A DNA stretch of 64,000 bases from Paenibacillus sp. (GCF_035645195.1 NZ_DASQNA010000004.1:1-64000), one strand, 5' to 3'; positions 8,283-17,556 are shown, counted from the first letter of the stretch. The notes: a model not told the origin generated them from the letters alone. Program-made: numbers and translations.

Positions 8283-8296
8283 GGAAAGCGTTATTT
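8283..8296 (+). promoter_or_regulatory. Second cre-like box
   Basis: GGAAAGCGTTATTT matches the cre consensus at 12 of 14 positions. It is 21 bases downstream of the better cre box, about two helical turns, and may support cooperative CcpA binding. Confidence 0.4.
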
Positions 8297-8315
8297 TACA
8301 AGGGAGGGATGCAGC

Positions 8316-9236
8316 GTGGAAATACCCAGAATGCGCCCCGACGAGATTGTACGAAAACTCGCTTATCCCGGCGGCGCGGTTCGTATGGTACTGGACACGG
8401 ATACATACAACGAAGTCGATGACCAGTTCGCCTTAGCATACGCGTTAGCTTCCAAAGAACGGCTGCGGTTGGAAGCCGTGTATGCGGCGCCGTTCCGGAA
8501 TGATCGGGCGGCCACTCCGAAAGAAGGGATGTTGAAAAGCTACGAAGAAATCCAGCGAATCTTTCAGTTGACCGGGTACGAGACATTACCTAAGGTGTGT
8601 AAGGGCTCGGAGCGCTTCCTCGCCGACCTGGCGACGCCGGAAGAAAGTGAATCGGTTCGAGACCTGATCGAGAGAGCGATGAACGGCAGCGACGACGATC
8701 CGCTTTACGTCGTAGCCATCGGGGCTATCACCAATGTCGTCTCCGCAATTCTTCTTGAACCCCGTATCATCACGAAGATCGTCGTCGTCTGGCTTGGCGG
8801 CAATCCGTTGCATTGGCCTCATACGAAAGAATTCAACATGCTTCAAGATCCAATTGCCGGAAGATTCCTTTTTGACTGCGGCGTTCCCTTGGTCCAAATC
8901 CCTTGTTTCGGGGTCGCCTCCCACCTTACTGTCACGCCTTATGAGCTTCAGGCCGTTCTCGAAGGACGCAATCCGATGTGCGACGCGCTTGTCTCGATGT
9001 TTAAGGAATACGACACCGATTGGTACGGAAAGGCGAAAAAGCTATGGGATGTAGCTGCGATTGCTTATCTCGTAGATGAGAGGTGGGTACCGACCCTGAC
9101 GGTCGAAAGCCCGATCGTAACCGAACGGGTGACGTGGGGAAAGGGGGAAGGCAGGCACTTTATCAAGTCGGCGCTGTACGCTCGACGCTCACCCATTTTC
9201 CGAGATCTCTACACAAAGCTAAGTGGTTTGTACTGA
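8316..9236 (+). CDS. Nucleoside hydrolase-like protein (IUNH fold)
   Basis: This 306-residue protein is of normal length for inosine-uridine preferring nucleoside hydrolases, which cleave the N-glycosidic bond of ribonucleosides using a calcium ion held by an N-terminal Asp cluster. The cluster is visible as VLDTDTYNEVDDQFAL (Asp27, Asp29, Asp35, Asp36). Two residues more than in the standard DTDPGxDD spacing separate the first and last pairs. This variant form occurs in a poorly characterised branch. GTG 8316 is chosen for its AGGGAGGG Shine-Dalgarno 7 bases upstream. The gene heads an operon with a sugar ABC importer and a GH43-like protein, so its real substrate may be a furanoside other than a nucleoside. 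Confidence 0.75.
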   Translation: MEIPRMRPDEIVRKLAYPGGAVRMVLDTDTYNEVDDQFALAYALASKERLRLEAVYAAPFRNDRAATPKEGMLKSYEEIQRIFQLTGYETLPKVCKGSERFLADLATPEESESVRDLIERAMNGSDDDPLYVVAIGAITNVVSAILLEPRIITKIVVVWLGGNPLHWPHTKEFNMLQDPIAGRFLFDCGVPLVQIPCFGVASHLTVTPYELQAVLEGRNPMCDALVSMFKEYDTDWYGKAKKLWDVAAIAYLVDERWVPTLTVESPIVTERVTWGKGEGRHFIKSALYARRSPIFRDLYTKLSGLY

Positions 9237-9255
9237 AGATAAGGAGGGTTTCGAT

Positions 9256-10515
9256 ATGAAACGTCCGATTACGTTCACGGCGCTGGCGTCCGTGGTTCTA
9301 ATAACGGCTTGTTCGACGGGAGGTTCCTCGGGAGGGGGCAAGGCGGTTCTCGATTTCTGGAACGGCCATACCGCTTCGGATGGAGAGGTAATGAAGGAAA
9401 TTATAAAACGTTATAACGAAACGAACGAAGACAACATCGAAATTAAAGTGGATATTATGCCGTGGGACACCTTCTTTCAAAAGCTCCCCCCGGCGATCGC
9501 AACCGACACGGCGCCGGCGCTCGTCGATTTCGGCACGGGGCGGATCGCCGAATACGTAAAATCGGGTTCGATCATGTCCCTCGACGACTTCTGGTCGGAA
9601 ACGGGGTTAAACGAGAGCGATTATGATCCTAACGTACTCGAACTCGGGAAGTATGACGGGAAATATTATATGCTTCCTTTGCAATATAACGGAATTTATT
9701 TGTATTGGAACAAAACGCTATTCAAAGAGGCCGGACTCGACCCGGAAAAACCGCCGGAAACGTGGGAGCAGCTCGCCGAATACGCCGTAAAACTCACGGA
9801 CCCGTCAAAAAATCAGTACGGGCTCGGGCTTCCGATTAAGACGGCACCGCAGTATTTCGTTCCGCTGATTTGGAGTAACGGCGGCGAAGTTGCGGATGTC
9901 GAAGAGAAGAAGTCGCTTCTAAATTCACCGGAAGTCATTGCGTCCATGGCCATGCTTCAAGATTTAGCCGTAAATAAGCAGGTTACCCCGAAGGCGGCGA
10001 CGGGTCCTGACTTGGATAATCTCATGACGAGCGGTCAAATTGCAATGTATATCAATGGGCCGTGGCTCGTCAGCGGTCTGCGGGACGGCGGTATCGACTT
10101 CGGCATTACCGCGCCGCCTGCCGGAACGGTAACTCAAGCCAATATGATCGCAGGCACTTATTTTGCCCTTCCGTCCTCCACGTCGGAGAGCGATAAGAAG
10201 GCTGCATACAAATTTATCAAGCATTGGATGTCCGCCGAAATTACGAAGGAATGGTCGATGCGTAACGGCTTCCCTCCGTTCCACAAGGATGCTATCGAGG
10301 ATCCCGAGGTGAAGGCGGATCCAGTGCTCTCCTCCATCTCGGCGCCGAGCAAAGTGTCCAAAGCGCTGCTCCCGGGATACGCCGGAGCGGCGAACATCAA
10401 CTCGGATGCGCTCTGGCCTATGATCGAGGAATTATTCATCGGCGGGGCTACGCCGGAAGATGCGGTGAGGAAGGCATCGGATAAGATCGACGAAATTTTG
10501 CGAACGGTCGAATAG
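9256..10515 (+). CDS. Sugar ABC importer substrate-binding lipoprotein
   Basis: This 419-residue protein is a family 1 extracellular solute-binding protein (MalE/UgpB type). A signal peptide ends in the lipobox LITAC (Cys19), so the mature protein is lipid-anchored outside the membrane. The conserved binding-protein segments include VLDFWNGHTA and, later, GLPIKTAPQYFVP. ATG 9256 follows AAGGAGGG (9241-9248). The longer in-frame start at 9223 lies inside the upstream gene. It is followed by a stable hairpin and then two permease genes. The ligand is unknown, probably an oligosaccharide processed by the neighbouring GH43-like protein. Confidence 0.88.
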   Translation: MKRPITFTALASVVLITACSTGGSSGGGKAVLDFWNGHTASDGEVMKEIIKRYNETNEDNIEIKVDIMPWDTFFQKLPPAIATDTAPALVDFGTGRIAEYVKSGSIMSLDDFWSETGLNESDYDPNVLELGKYDGKYYMLPLQYNGIYLYWNKTLFKEAGLDPEKPPETWEQLAEYAVKLTDPSKNQYGLGLPIKTAPQYFVPLIWSNGGEVADVEEKKSLLNSPEVIASMAMLQDLAVNKQVTPKAATGPDLDNLMTSGQIAMYINGPWLVSGLRDGGIDFGITAPPAGTVTQANMIAGTYFALPSSTSESDKKAAYKFIKHWMSAEITKEWSMRNGFPPFHKDAIEDPEVKADPVLSSISAPSKVSKALLPGYAGAANINSDALWPMIEELFIGGATPEDAVRKASDKIDEILRTVE

Positions 10516-10532
10516 CAAAGCATGAAACGGTC

Positions 10533-10562
10533 TCCTGTCGCCTCCGTTTTGAGGCGGCAGGA
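10533..10562 (+). terminator. Intercistronic hairpin after the binding-protein gene
   Basis: TCCTGTCGCCTC and GAGGCGGCAGGA pair over 12 bp (one G-U) around a 6-base loop. There is no U-tract. It likely stabilises the binding-protein part of the mRNA and/or reduces read-through into the permease genes. Confidence 0.55.
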
Positions 10563-10590
10563 ACCAAACCGGAAACGGATGTGATGTGAA

Positions 10591-11490
10591 ATGAAGCAAA
10601 GGTTGAGTTACTTCGTGGGACCGACGGGTGCCGCTTATGTCTTCCTGCTGCCGGCAATGGCCATCTTCTTCATCTTCATGGTAATTCCGCTGATCGCTTC
10701 GCTGGTGATGGGGCTGTTTTCGATCGACATCTTCCTTAAGAACATTAAATTCGTTGGTCTCGACAATTTTACGAAGTTGTTGGGAGACGACCGATTCTGG
10801 AATTCTCTAAAGAATACGCTGTATTTTACGGTGCTGGAGATGCCCTTGCAAGTCGCCGTCGGATTAATCGCCGCCGTGCTGCTCTCCAAGCCTACAAAAT
10901 TCAGGAAAGCATTGAGGACGACGTATTTTATCCCGGTGGTTTGCTCCCTGACCGCCATGGGGATTTTGTGGTCCATGCTGCTCGACCCGAATCTCGGCAT
11001 GATTCCTTATTTTTTTGAGAAGCTCGGGTTTCCCAAAATTGCTTTCTTGAAGGAACCGAATCTGGCCATGCCTACGGTAGCCGTCATGAGCGTATGGAAA
11101 AACTTCGGGTTTACGATGGTCATCCTGCTGGCAGGCATTCAGGGCATCTCCGAATCATATTACGAAGCGGCGGAAATCGACGGCGCTTCGAAGATGAAGC
11201 AGTTTTTCCATATCACGATTCCGTTATTGATTCCCGCGTTAAGCTTCTGCATCATTACGAACACTATCGGCTGCTTGCAGGTGTTCGACCAAGTGTACGT
11301 CATGACGCAGGGAGGACCTCTGTTCCGAACGGAAACGATCGTACAGTATATCTACAATGCCGGGTTTACGTTAGCGCCGTTCGACTTGGGTTACGCCTCC
11401 GCCATTGCGGAAGTACTGCTCGTCATCATCGTTGTCATCACCTTGCTGATGCACCGTTTCTTTGCAAAGCGAGAGACCACAGAGTTTTAG
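10591..11490 (+). CDS. Sugar ABC importer permease (MalF/UgpA type)
   Basis: This 299-residue inner-membrane protein has six predicted helices. The cytoplasmic EAA loop (YYEAAEIDGASKMKQFFHI), which docks onto the ATPase, is well conserved. It is the first permease gene of the importer that begins with the lipoprotein at 9256. Its partner permease starts 11 bases after its stop. The Shine-Dalgarno before ATG 10591 is weak, so translation may be lower than that of the binding protein. Confidence 0.9.
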   Translation: MKQRLSYFVGPTGAAYVFLLPAMAIFFIFMVIPLIASLVMGLFSIDIFLKNIKFVGLDNFTKLLGDDRFWNSLKNTLYFTVLEMPLQVAVGLIAAVLLSKPTKFRKALRTTYFIPVVCSLTAMGILWSMLLDPNLGMIPYFFEKLGFPKIAFLKEPNLAMPTVAVMSVWKNFGFTMVILLAGIQGISESYYEAAEIDGASKMKQFFHITIPLLIPALSFCIITNTIGCLQVFDQVYVMTQGGPLFRTETIVQYIYNAGFTLAPFDLGYASAIAEVLLVIIVVITLLMHRFFAKRETTEF

Positions 11491-11501
11491 GAGGGCAGGT
11501 T

Positions 11502-12380
11502 ATGACCGACATCGGGCTGAGCAGATCGACCCCGGATGCCAAGCGGGTCATAAGCGGCTTCGGCGAATGGTTCGGGAGAGCCTTCGCAGCCCTTTTATTA
11601 TTGGGATTGGCGGTTAGCGTCGTGTTTCCGTTCGTGTGGCTGCTCTTGTCCACTTTTAAGAACGACGGGGAGATTATTCAATATCCGCCGAAGCTGTTTC
11701 CGGGCGAGTTCACCATTTCCCAATACGTCCATGTATGGGAGAGTATTCCGCTTCTTAGCTTCCTTCGAAACACACTGATTTTCTCCGTAAGCGTTACGGT
11801 GATTTCACTCTTTATCGACTCTATGGCCGGTTATGCTTTTGCGAGGTACAGGTTTCCCGGAAGGGGCATGTTGTTTGCCTTCATTCTGATTTCCATGATG
11901 ATTCCGTTCCAAGTTATCATGATTCCATTATTCGTCGAAGTGTATAAGCTTGGGATGCTGAATACGTTCATCGGTTTGATCTTGCCCCGGGCGGCCAGCG
12001 CATTCGGGATTTATATGATGAGGGCGTTTTTCGTGTCGCTGCCGAAGGAGCTCGAAGAGTCCGCTAGAATCGATGGGTTGCGCGAGTTTGGAATATATTG
12101 GCGAATCATGATGCCGCTTTGCACTCCGGCTCTCATTACTTTGGCGATCATTCATTTCATGGGGGCGTGGAACGATCTTCTTTACCCGCTCATGCTTACC
12201 AGTTCTACGGAGATGAGAACGTTATCCGCCGGACTGGCCATGTTCGTGGGAGAACGTGTCATCCAATACGGACCAACGCTGGCCGCGGCGTTCTTATCCA
12301 TCCTCCCTCTGTTGATCGCGTTCGGCTGCGTGCAACAGTACTTTATTCGGGGCGTCGCGATGACCGGGTTGAAAGGATAA
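11502..12380 (+). CDS. Sugar ABC importer permease (MalG/UgpE type)
   Basis: This 292-residue permease has a hydrophobic N-terminal helix (about residues 28-50) and an EAA loop SLPKELEESARIDGLREF. The start is ATG 11502 with TAGGAGGG at 11488-11495. A much longer open frame reaching back to 11094 lies inside the previous permease and is rejected. It forms the membrane channel with the 10591 gene product. No ATP-binding gene is present, so a shared MsmX-like ATPase is presumed. Confidence 0.9.
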   Translation: MTDIGLSRSTPDAKRVISGFGEWFGRAFAALLLLGLAVSVVFPFVWLLLSTFKNDGEIIQYPPKLFPGEFTISQYVHVWESIPLLSFLRNTLIFSVSVTVISLFIDSMAGYAFARYRFPGRGMLFAFILISMMIPFQVIMIPLFVEVYKLGMLNTFIGLILPRAASAFGIYMMRAFFVSLPKELEESARIDGLREFGIYWRIMMPLCTPALITLAIIHFMGAWNDLLYPLMLTSSTEMRTLSAGLAMFVGERVIQYGPTLAAAFLSILPLLIAFGCVQQYFIRGVAMTGLKG

Positions 12381-12402
12381 TCCATCGTAAGGAGTGGTAC
12401 CT

Positions 12403-14220
12403 ATGCCATTCGTTCTTTGTTACACGAAAGAAGGGGAGGACAAATATCGGGATCTCAACGATTCCATGCATCTTGCGCTGAGTTACAACGGTAAGGAATT
12501 TGTTCCGCTTCGCCACAATACCGGTATTTTATTTCCCGAAGCCGATTTGAATGACGGTTCTATGCCGGGATGTACAAAAACCTTACTATATCCTTGGCTG
12601 TTCCGCTTCAAAGACGGGGGCGTCGGAGTCGTTGCCGTCCGTCGTAACAATGCTAACCGACCCGATCCGCTGAGTATCGGTTCAATCATGCTCTACCGGT
12701 CCGATAACTTCACGCATTACAAGTTCGTAGGATTTGTTGCGTTAGACAGCAGCGAAATCCAAAATCCACGCTGCCGCTATGAGGAAGCAACCGATGCATA
12801 TCGCATCGAGTGGGAGACCTCTGAGGGCGTCTTTGGAGGATATACCGAGGATTTTACCGCCATCGCCGAAAAGGCACCCTGCCAATCTTCCTTTGAAGCA
12901 GCAGGCGATTACGGGATCCCGGACGCGGTACCCGGCAATGTCGTTGCTATCACCATGGAGGAAGCGAAGCACATCGAACATACGTTGGGTGTTATTTACA
13001 ACACCGGGGTGAAACCGATCGAAGTGACGGTTCATGTTGGTGACACGTTGGATGTGCTCAAGCTTCCGAAGGCAATCTGTGAATATAACGACGGCTCCGA
13101 GCACAGCATGCCAGTTGACTGGGATCGGGCGACGCTTGAAAGCATCGATACATCCGAACCCGGCGAGTACACTGTGCCCGGAAGGATTATCCAGAAGGTA
13201 TATCCCTTCCCTTTCATCGAGCACGCTTCCGACCCTTGCATTTTTAAATACTTTAATAAGTATTTCTTCATGGCAACAGGAAGAAGAAGCGTAAATGTTC
13301 GCGTCAGCGATACCATTGACGGTCTTAGGGATGCTGAAATCATTGAAATTTATAAAATACCCGAGGAAGATCAAGAGTCCGGCAACATGTGGGCTCAGGA
13401 GATGCATATCATTAACGGCATTCCATATGTTTTTACGACTATCGGCAAAAACAATATGTGGAATACGGTGCAAAGCGTGATTCTTCGTTGCAACGGCGAC
13501 CCGACGGACCCGACCGCATGGGAGGCGCCTCGTTATGTCGTGAAAGCAGACGGTACCATATTGAACGAGAATGGCATCACGCTGGATATGACTTATTTTT
13601 GTATCGATGATGTTCATTATGTCTCATGGTCCAACCGCGATATTTTGTACAACGGGGATAATCGCAACGAATACGGCACCTCGAACGGTCCCGCAGATAT
13701 TTACATCGCTACGATCGATCCGAACGCGCCTTGGCAGCTTACGTCGGACCCCGTATGCATATGCCGTCCCATCTATGGATGGGACCGAATTGAGACGGAG
13801 GTCGACGAAGGGCCCTATTTATTAAGACATAACGATGATTTATTTATAACCTTCTCCGGTTCCAGCGTCGGCGTCCTTTACTGTGTCGGGTTGCTTCATG
13901 CAAAATACGGAAGCGATTTGCTGTCGCCTGAATCCTGGACGGAAACACCATACCCTATCCTTACAAAGGAAAGTATCCCGGGCCAGTACGGCCCTGGACA
14001 TAATAACTTCATTAAGGATCCCGACAGTGACGATGACTTAATCGTGCTGCATGCAAGGCCATATGCTACAGGGCAGGACGAAAATCCTAGACATGCTACG
14101 ATCAGGCGTGTTCACTGGAATGCGGGAGGATATCCGGTATTAGAAATGACCCCCGAACAGGAACTGAATCCGCAATTTGCCAATGTATCTGTTAAAATTC
14201 GTGTAATTAATGTAACCTAA
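12403..14220 (+). CDS. GH43-like glycoside hydrolase with an internal Ig-like domain
   Basis: This 605-residue protein has no signal peptide and is therefore probably cytoplasmic. Residues 1-170 form a beta-rich N-terminal region with repeats typical of five-bladed propellers (LLYPWLFRFKDGGVGVVAVR). Residues about 195-270 look like a bacterial Ig-like (Big_4) domain ending in GEYTVPGRI. Residues 275-600 resemble a GH43/GH62-type propeller with SDPCIFKYFNKYFF near its start, where the catalytic-base Asp is expected, and WAQEMHIINGIPYVF. GH43 enzymes release arabinose or xylose from plant oligosaccharides. ATG 12403 is preferred (TAAGGAG 8 bases upstream) over GTG 12394. It ends the operon that begins at 8316 and is followed by a terminator. 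Confidence 0.75.
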   Translation: MPFVLCYTKEGEDKYRDLNDSMHLALSYNGKEFVPLRHNTGILFPEADLNDGSMPGCTKTLLYPWLFRFKDGGVGVVAVRRNNANRPDPLSIGSIMLYRSDNFTHYKFVGFVALDSSEIQNPRCRYEEATDAYRIEWETSEGVFGGYTEDFTAIAEKAPCQSSFEAAGDYGIPDAVPGNVVAITMEEAKHIEHTLGVIYNTGVKPIEVTVHVGDTLDVLKLPKAICEYNDGSEHSMPVDWDRATLESIDTSEPGEYTVPGRIIQKVYPFPFIEHASDPCIFKYFNKYFFMATGRRSVNVRVSDTIDGLRDAEIIEIYKIPEEDQESGNMWAQEMHIINGIPYVFTTIGKNNMWNTVQSVILRCNGDPTDPTAWEAPRYVVKADGTILNENGITLDMTYFCIDDVHYVSWSNRDILYNGDNRNEYGTSNGPADIYIATIDPNAPWQLTSDPVCICRPIYGWDRIETEVDEGPYLLRHNDDLFITFSGSSVGVLYCVGLLHAKYGSDLLSPESWTETPYPILTKESIPGQYGPGHNNFIKDPDSDDDLIVLHARPYATGQDENPRHATIRRVHWNAGGYPVLEMTPEQELNPQFANVSVKIRVINVT

Positions 14221-14233
14221 TACGTTCACGGAG

Positions 14234-14270
14234 GCATCCCATAGCAAACATATGGGATGCTTATCTTTTA
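14234..14270 (+). terminator. Rho-independent terminator after the GH43-like gene
   Basis: GCATCCCATA and TATGGGATGC form a perfect 10-bp stem around a 7-base loop, followed by the T-rich run TTATCTTTTA. It closes the 8316-14220 operon. Confidence 0.85.
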
Positions 14271-14383
14271 TTAGTCGAAAGGAAATCAAAATTGCTTCGT
14301 CGAAATTGGAACGACCCAGGAGGAGGGGAGACCTCTTCCCTTCAACCTGTCAATAATACTCAAGTGGTGAGCAAGAATTTGCA

Positions 14384-14397
14384 TGTAAGCGCTTAAC
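14384..14397 (+). promoter_or_regulatory. cre-like or LacI-type operator
   Basis: TGTAAGCGCTTAAC contains the palindrome TAAGCGCTTA and matches the cre consensus at 12 of 14 positions. It is 57 bases before the next binding-protein gene. It could bind CcpA or another LacI-family regulator. Confidence 0.5.
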
Positions 14398-14453
14398 GCC
14401 CTTCGATAAGATAAAGATGCAAAAGAAAAACACGAAAGAGGGGATTGAGTACA

Positions 14454-15743
14454 TTGAAGAGGAAGCTTCATCGAATGACCGTTCTCACGTTGCTCGTAGC
14501 CATGGCGGCCGGTTGCTCGGGCACTGCGGGCGGGGGCGAAAGCGTCGGTAGCACGCCGGCGGGAGGAGAAAGCAGCTCGGGCGAGAAGGTAACCGTAAGC
14601 ATCTTGTCGTGGTTTAACGAAGCCGCCATGAAACCGGTGATGGACGAGTTTATTAAGGAAAATCCGAACGTCACGTTCGATTTCCAATACGCTCCTCCGG
14701 TAAAAGATTACGTAGAAAAGTTGAAATCGATGATGTTCGCAGGTACCGCCCCCGATATCGTGTTCCAGTGTTACGAAAATAAAATGGATTTGGTCAACGG
14801 AAATTATTTGGTCGACTTGACCGGCCAGCCGTTCATCGAAGGCCTTTCTGAATTCAACCGTGCCACGTATACGGTGGATGGGAAAATTTACTCGTTCGGT
14901 CCAACCACCTGGGTTGGCGGTTTAATCTACAACGTCGATATGTTCGAAGAAGCCGGTATTACGGCCGAACCGCAGACGTGGGAACAATTCCTCGACGTCT
15001 TGGCGAAGCTTAAAGCCCACGGCGTGAAGCCGCTGATCGGGAATGTCAACGACGCAGCCGTTAACATCGTTACTCCACTGTACGCGAACGAGACGTTATC
15101 CCAGGATGCGGCATTCGACGAGAAGCTGATGTCCGGTGAGAAGACGTTCGCGGAAGGCTGGACGAAGCCGCTCCAGATGTTTTACGAAGGATTGGTTCAA
15201 CCCGGGTACTTAACTGGCGATATGCTGCCGCTCCAAAGCGATCAAGTGCTGAACGAGTTCATTAACGGAAATGTTGCGATCATTCAAGGCGGGACGTGGA
15301 CGATTAAAGATTTGCGCAAGAAAAGCCCGGAGATGAACGTCAAGATGATGCCGGTCCCAGGCGAGTCGGCAGGAACGGCAACGTATTTCGGCGCCTCCGA
15401 CGCATCGCTCGCCATCAATAGCAAATCGAAAAACAAGGAAATCGCCATGAAGTTCCTCGAGTTCGTAGCTTCCCCGAAAGGGTTGGAGCTTTATTTCAAA
15501 GGAACAGGCAACATCATCACGGCGCAAGGCTACGTGCCGGAAGTAGACCCGTCCCTGTCTTCCGCTTACGAAGGCATGAAAGCCGGCAATCTGTACATTC
15601 CGATGGGCGGCTGGACGAAGCATACAGAAGCGCTACGCAACCAGTACGTCATCTCGTTGCAAGACATGGTCGTCGGCAAAATTACTCCGCAGGAAGCCGC
15701 GGAAAGTATGGATAAGAAATTCAATGAATTGGAAGGGAATTAA
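14454..15743 (+). CDS. Sugar ABC importer substrate-binding lipoprotein
   Basis: This 429-residue binding protein has a signal peptide ending at AAGCSG (Cys21). The mature protein has the family 1 solute-binding features, for example TVSILSWFNEAAMKPVMDEF at its N-terminus and FAGTAPDIVFQ. TTG 14454 is chosen because GAAAGAGGGGA (14433-14443) is 10 bases upstream, whereas the in-frame TTG at 14445 is too close. It starts a long operon with two permeases, then a second complete importer. Sugar specificity cannot be told from sequence. Confidence 0.87.
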   Translation: MKRKLHRMTVLTLLVAMAAGCSGTAGGGESVGSTPAGGESSSGEKVTVSILSWFNEAAMKPVMDEFIKENPNVTFDFQYAPPVKDYVEKLKSMMFAGTAPDIVFQCYENKMDLVNGNYLVDLTGQPFIEGLSEFNRATYTVDGKIYSFGPTTWVGGLIYNVDMFEEAGITAEPQTWEQFLDVLAKLKAHGVKPLIGNVNDAAVNIVTPLYANETLSQDAAFDEKLMSGEKTFAEGWTKPLQMFYEGLVQPGYLTGDMLPLQSDQVLNEFINGNVAIIQGGTWTIKDLRKKSPEMNVKMMPVPGESAGTATYFGASDASLAINSKSKNKEIAMKFLEFVASPKGLELYFKGTGNIITAQGYVPEVDPSLSSAYEGMKAGNLYIPMGGWTKHTEALRNQYVISLQDMVVGKITPQEAAESMDKKFNELEGN

Positions 15744-15762
15744 CTCCGCTGGCGTTGATCAA

Positions 15763-15794
15763 GCGGGAATACTCCGTGCACGGAGCTTCCCCGC
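15763..15794 (+). terminator. Intercistronic hairpin after the binding-protein gene
   Basis: An inner perfect palindrome CTCCGTGCACGGAG (15772-15785) is extended by GCGGG/CCCGC outside it. There is no U-tract. It occupies the same place in the operon as the hairpins at 10533, 18873 and 37244. Confidence 0.5.
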
Positions 15795-15809
15795 GAAAGG
15801 GGGATACAC

Positions 15810-16700
15810 GTGAAGCCAGGTAGAAGTCTATCGACGTTCCTGCAATATCAACTGTTTTTCCTTCCAATTATAGTCGTCTACAGCGTTTTTACGATGTATC
15901 CTCTGCTAAAAACCTGGCTTCTCAGCTTCACGAATTTCGACGGCTATAACCCTAACTACAAGTTCATAGGCATAAAAAATTACGTCGCGATTTTCTATGA
16001 CGAAGCGATTCTCTCCGCGCTTTCGTTCACATTACTGTATACGGTGCTTTCGGTCGTGTTGACCACCGTCGTGGCGATTCCGCTCGCTATCGTTCTTAAT
16101 ATGAACACGTACACGAAGAACCTGCAGCGCTCGGTCTTTTTCTTTCCTTCGGTCATGAGCGGCTTGCTGATCGGTTACGTATGGGGTTACATTTTCTCCC
16201 CGCTGGAATCCGGTGTGCTGAACACATTCCTCACTAGCGTGCTCGGGCTTGAGCCGGTATCCTGGTTATCGGATCCGACACTCTCGCGACTGAGCTCCGT
16301 CATCGTCCATGTCTGGGCGATCGCGGGCTGGCACGCGGTGCTGTATCTGGCGTTCATGCAGTCGATCCCGAAGGATTATTACGAGGCGGCGAGTATTGAC
16401 GGGGCGACGGCGCTACAACGAGTAAGGTTTATTACGATTCCGTTGCTGCGCAACGCGATGGCCGTCAGCGTCATGCTCATTCTAACGGGCAGCCTGAAGG
16501 TGTATGAAATCCCATTCGCGTTGACGAACGGCGGGGGACCGGGTTACACGAACTACACGATCACCCAGGTGACGATCCTTAGGGGCATCTCGGAACTTCA
16601 GATGGGGAAAGCGGCGGCGATGTCGATCGTGTTCTTCCTGATGGTCATGGCGTTTACCTTCCTGCAGTTCCATACGATGCAGAAAAACGGGGAGGATTAA
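15810..16700 (+). CDS. Sugar ABC importer permease (MalF/UgpA type)
   Basis: This 296-residue protein has six membrane helices and an EAA loop YYEAASIDGATALQRV. The GTG start at 15810 follows AAAGGGGGA. It pairs with the permease that begins one base after its stop codon, so the two are surely co-translated. It works with the lipoprotein at 14454. Confidence 0.9.
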   Translation: MKPGRSLSTFLQYQLFFLPIIVVYSVFTMYPLLKTWLLSFTNFDGYNPNYKFIGIKNYVAIFYDEAILSALSFTLLYTVLSVVLTTVVAIPLAIVLNMNTYTKNLQRSVFFFPSVMSGLLIGYVWGYIFSPLESGVLNTFLTSVLGLEPVSWLSDPTLSRLSSVIVHVWAIAGWHAVLYLAFMQSIPKDYYEAASIDGATALQRVRFITIPLLRNAMAVSVMLILTGSLKVYEIPFALTNGGGPGYTNYTITQVTILRGISELQMGKAAAMSIVFFLMVMAFTFLQFHTMQKNGED

Positions 16701-16701
16701 A

Positions 16702-17520
16702 ATGGCGAATCGGAAAATGTGGTTGGCCGACGTGCTCATGCTTCCCGTCTGGCTCTTATTTTTCGTCCCGTTCTACGTGCTGCTCGTGAATACGTTCAAG
16801 ACGTCCGCTGAAGCCAGCCTCAGCATGGTAGCGCTTCCGAAACACTTCACGTTCGCCAACTACGTGAAGGCTTTCGAAAACACACCCGTAGTACAAAGCT
16901 TCTTTAACACATTGACAATTACGGGGTGTTCAGTCGCACTCATTGTGCTCTTCGGGGCAATGGCTGCCTATCCGGTCGTCTTTCGAAAGAACAAATGGCA
17001 TTCGTTCCTGATGTACTACTTAATGACCGGATTTTTGATCCCGTTCCAGTCAATTCTCGTGCCGTTGTACATCCTTATGCGGGATTTACAGCTGCTAAAC
17101 AAACTGAGCGGCATGATCATGTTCAACACGGGCGGGGCGGTGTTTTCGTTCGTCCTGATTATGAACTATATGAAGTCGATTCCGAAGGAGCTCGCGGAGG
17201 CGGCAACGGTGGACGGGTGCTCGATATTCCGAATGTTCTGGTCGATCGTGCTGCCGCTCCTGAAGCCGGTGACGGTGACGGCAATCATCTATCACACCAT
17301 TTGGATTTGGAACGATTTCCTCGCGACGTCGTTGTTTATCAACTCTCAGTCCAACTCGACGCTCGTTATGCAAATTTATGCGGCGAAAGGGGAGTTTAAC
17401 GTCGATTGGCCTTCGTTCCTCTCTCTGACCGTACTTACCGTCCTGCCGGTTGTCGTGTTTTTCTTATCGATGCAGCGTTACGTTATTAGCGGTCTAGTGG
17501 CCGGCGCAGTGAAGTCGTAA
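16702..17520 (+). CDS. Sugar ABC importer permease (MalG/UgpE type)
   Basis: This 272-residue permease has an EAA loop IPKELAEAATVDGCSIFRMF. ATG 16702 has GGGGAGG 7-8 bases upstream, overlapping the end of the previous gene. It completes the first of two consecutive importers in this operon. Only 36 bases separate its stop from the next binding-protein start. Confidence 0.9.
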   Translation: MANRKMWLADVLMLPVWLLFFVPFYVLLVNTFKTSAEASLSMVALPKHFTFANYVKAFENTPVVQSFFNTLTITGCSVALIVLFGAMAAYPVVFRKNKWHSFLMYYLMTGFLIPFQSILVPLYILMRDLQLLNKLSGMIMFNTGGAVFSFVLIMNYMKSIPKELAEAATVDGCSIFRMFWSIVLPLLKPVTVTAIIYHTIWIWNDFLATSLFINSQSNSTLVMQIYAAKGEFNVDWPSFLSLTVLTVLPVVVFFLSMQRYVISGLVAGAVKS

Positions 17521-17556
17521 GTGGCATTTAATCTATCCACTGCAGGAGGGAATTCC

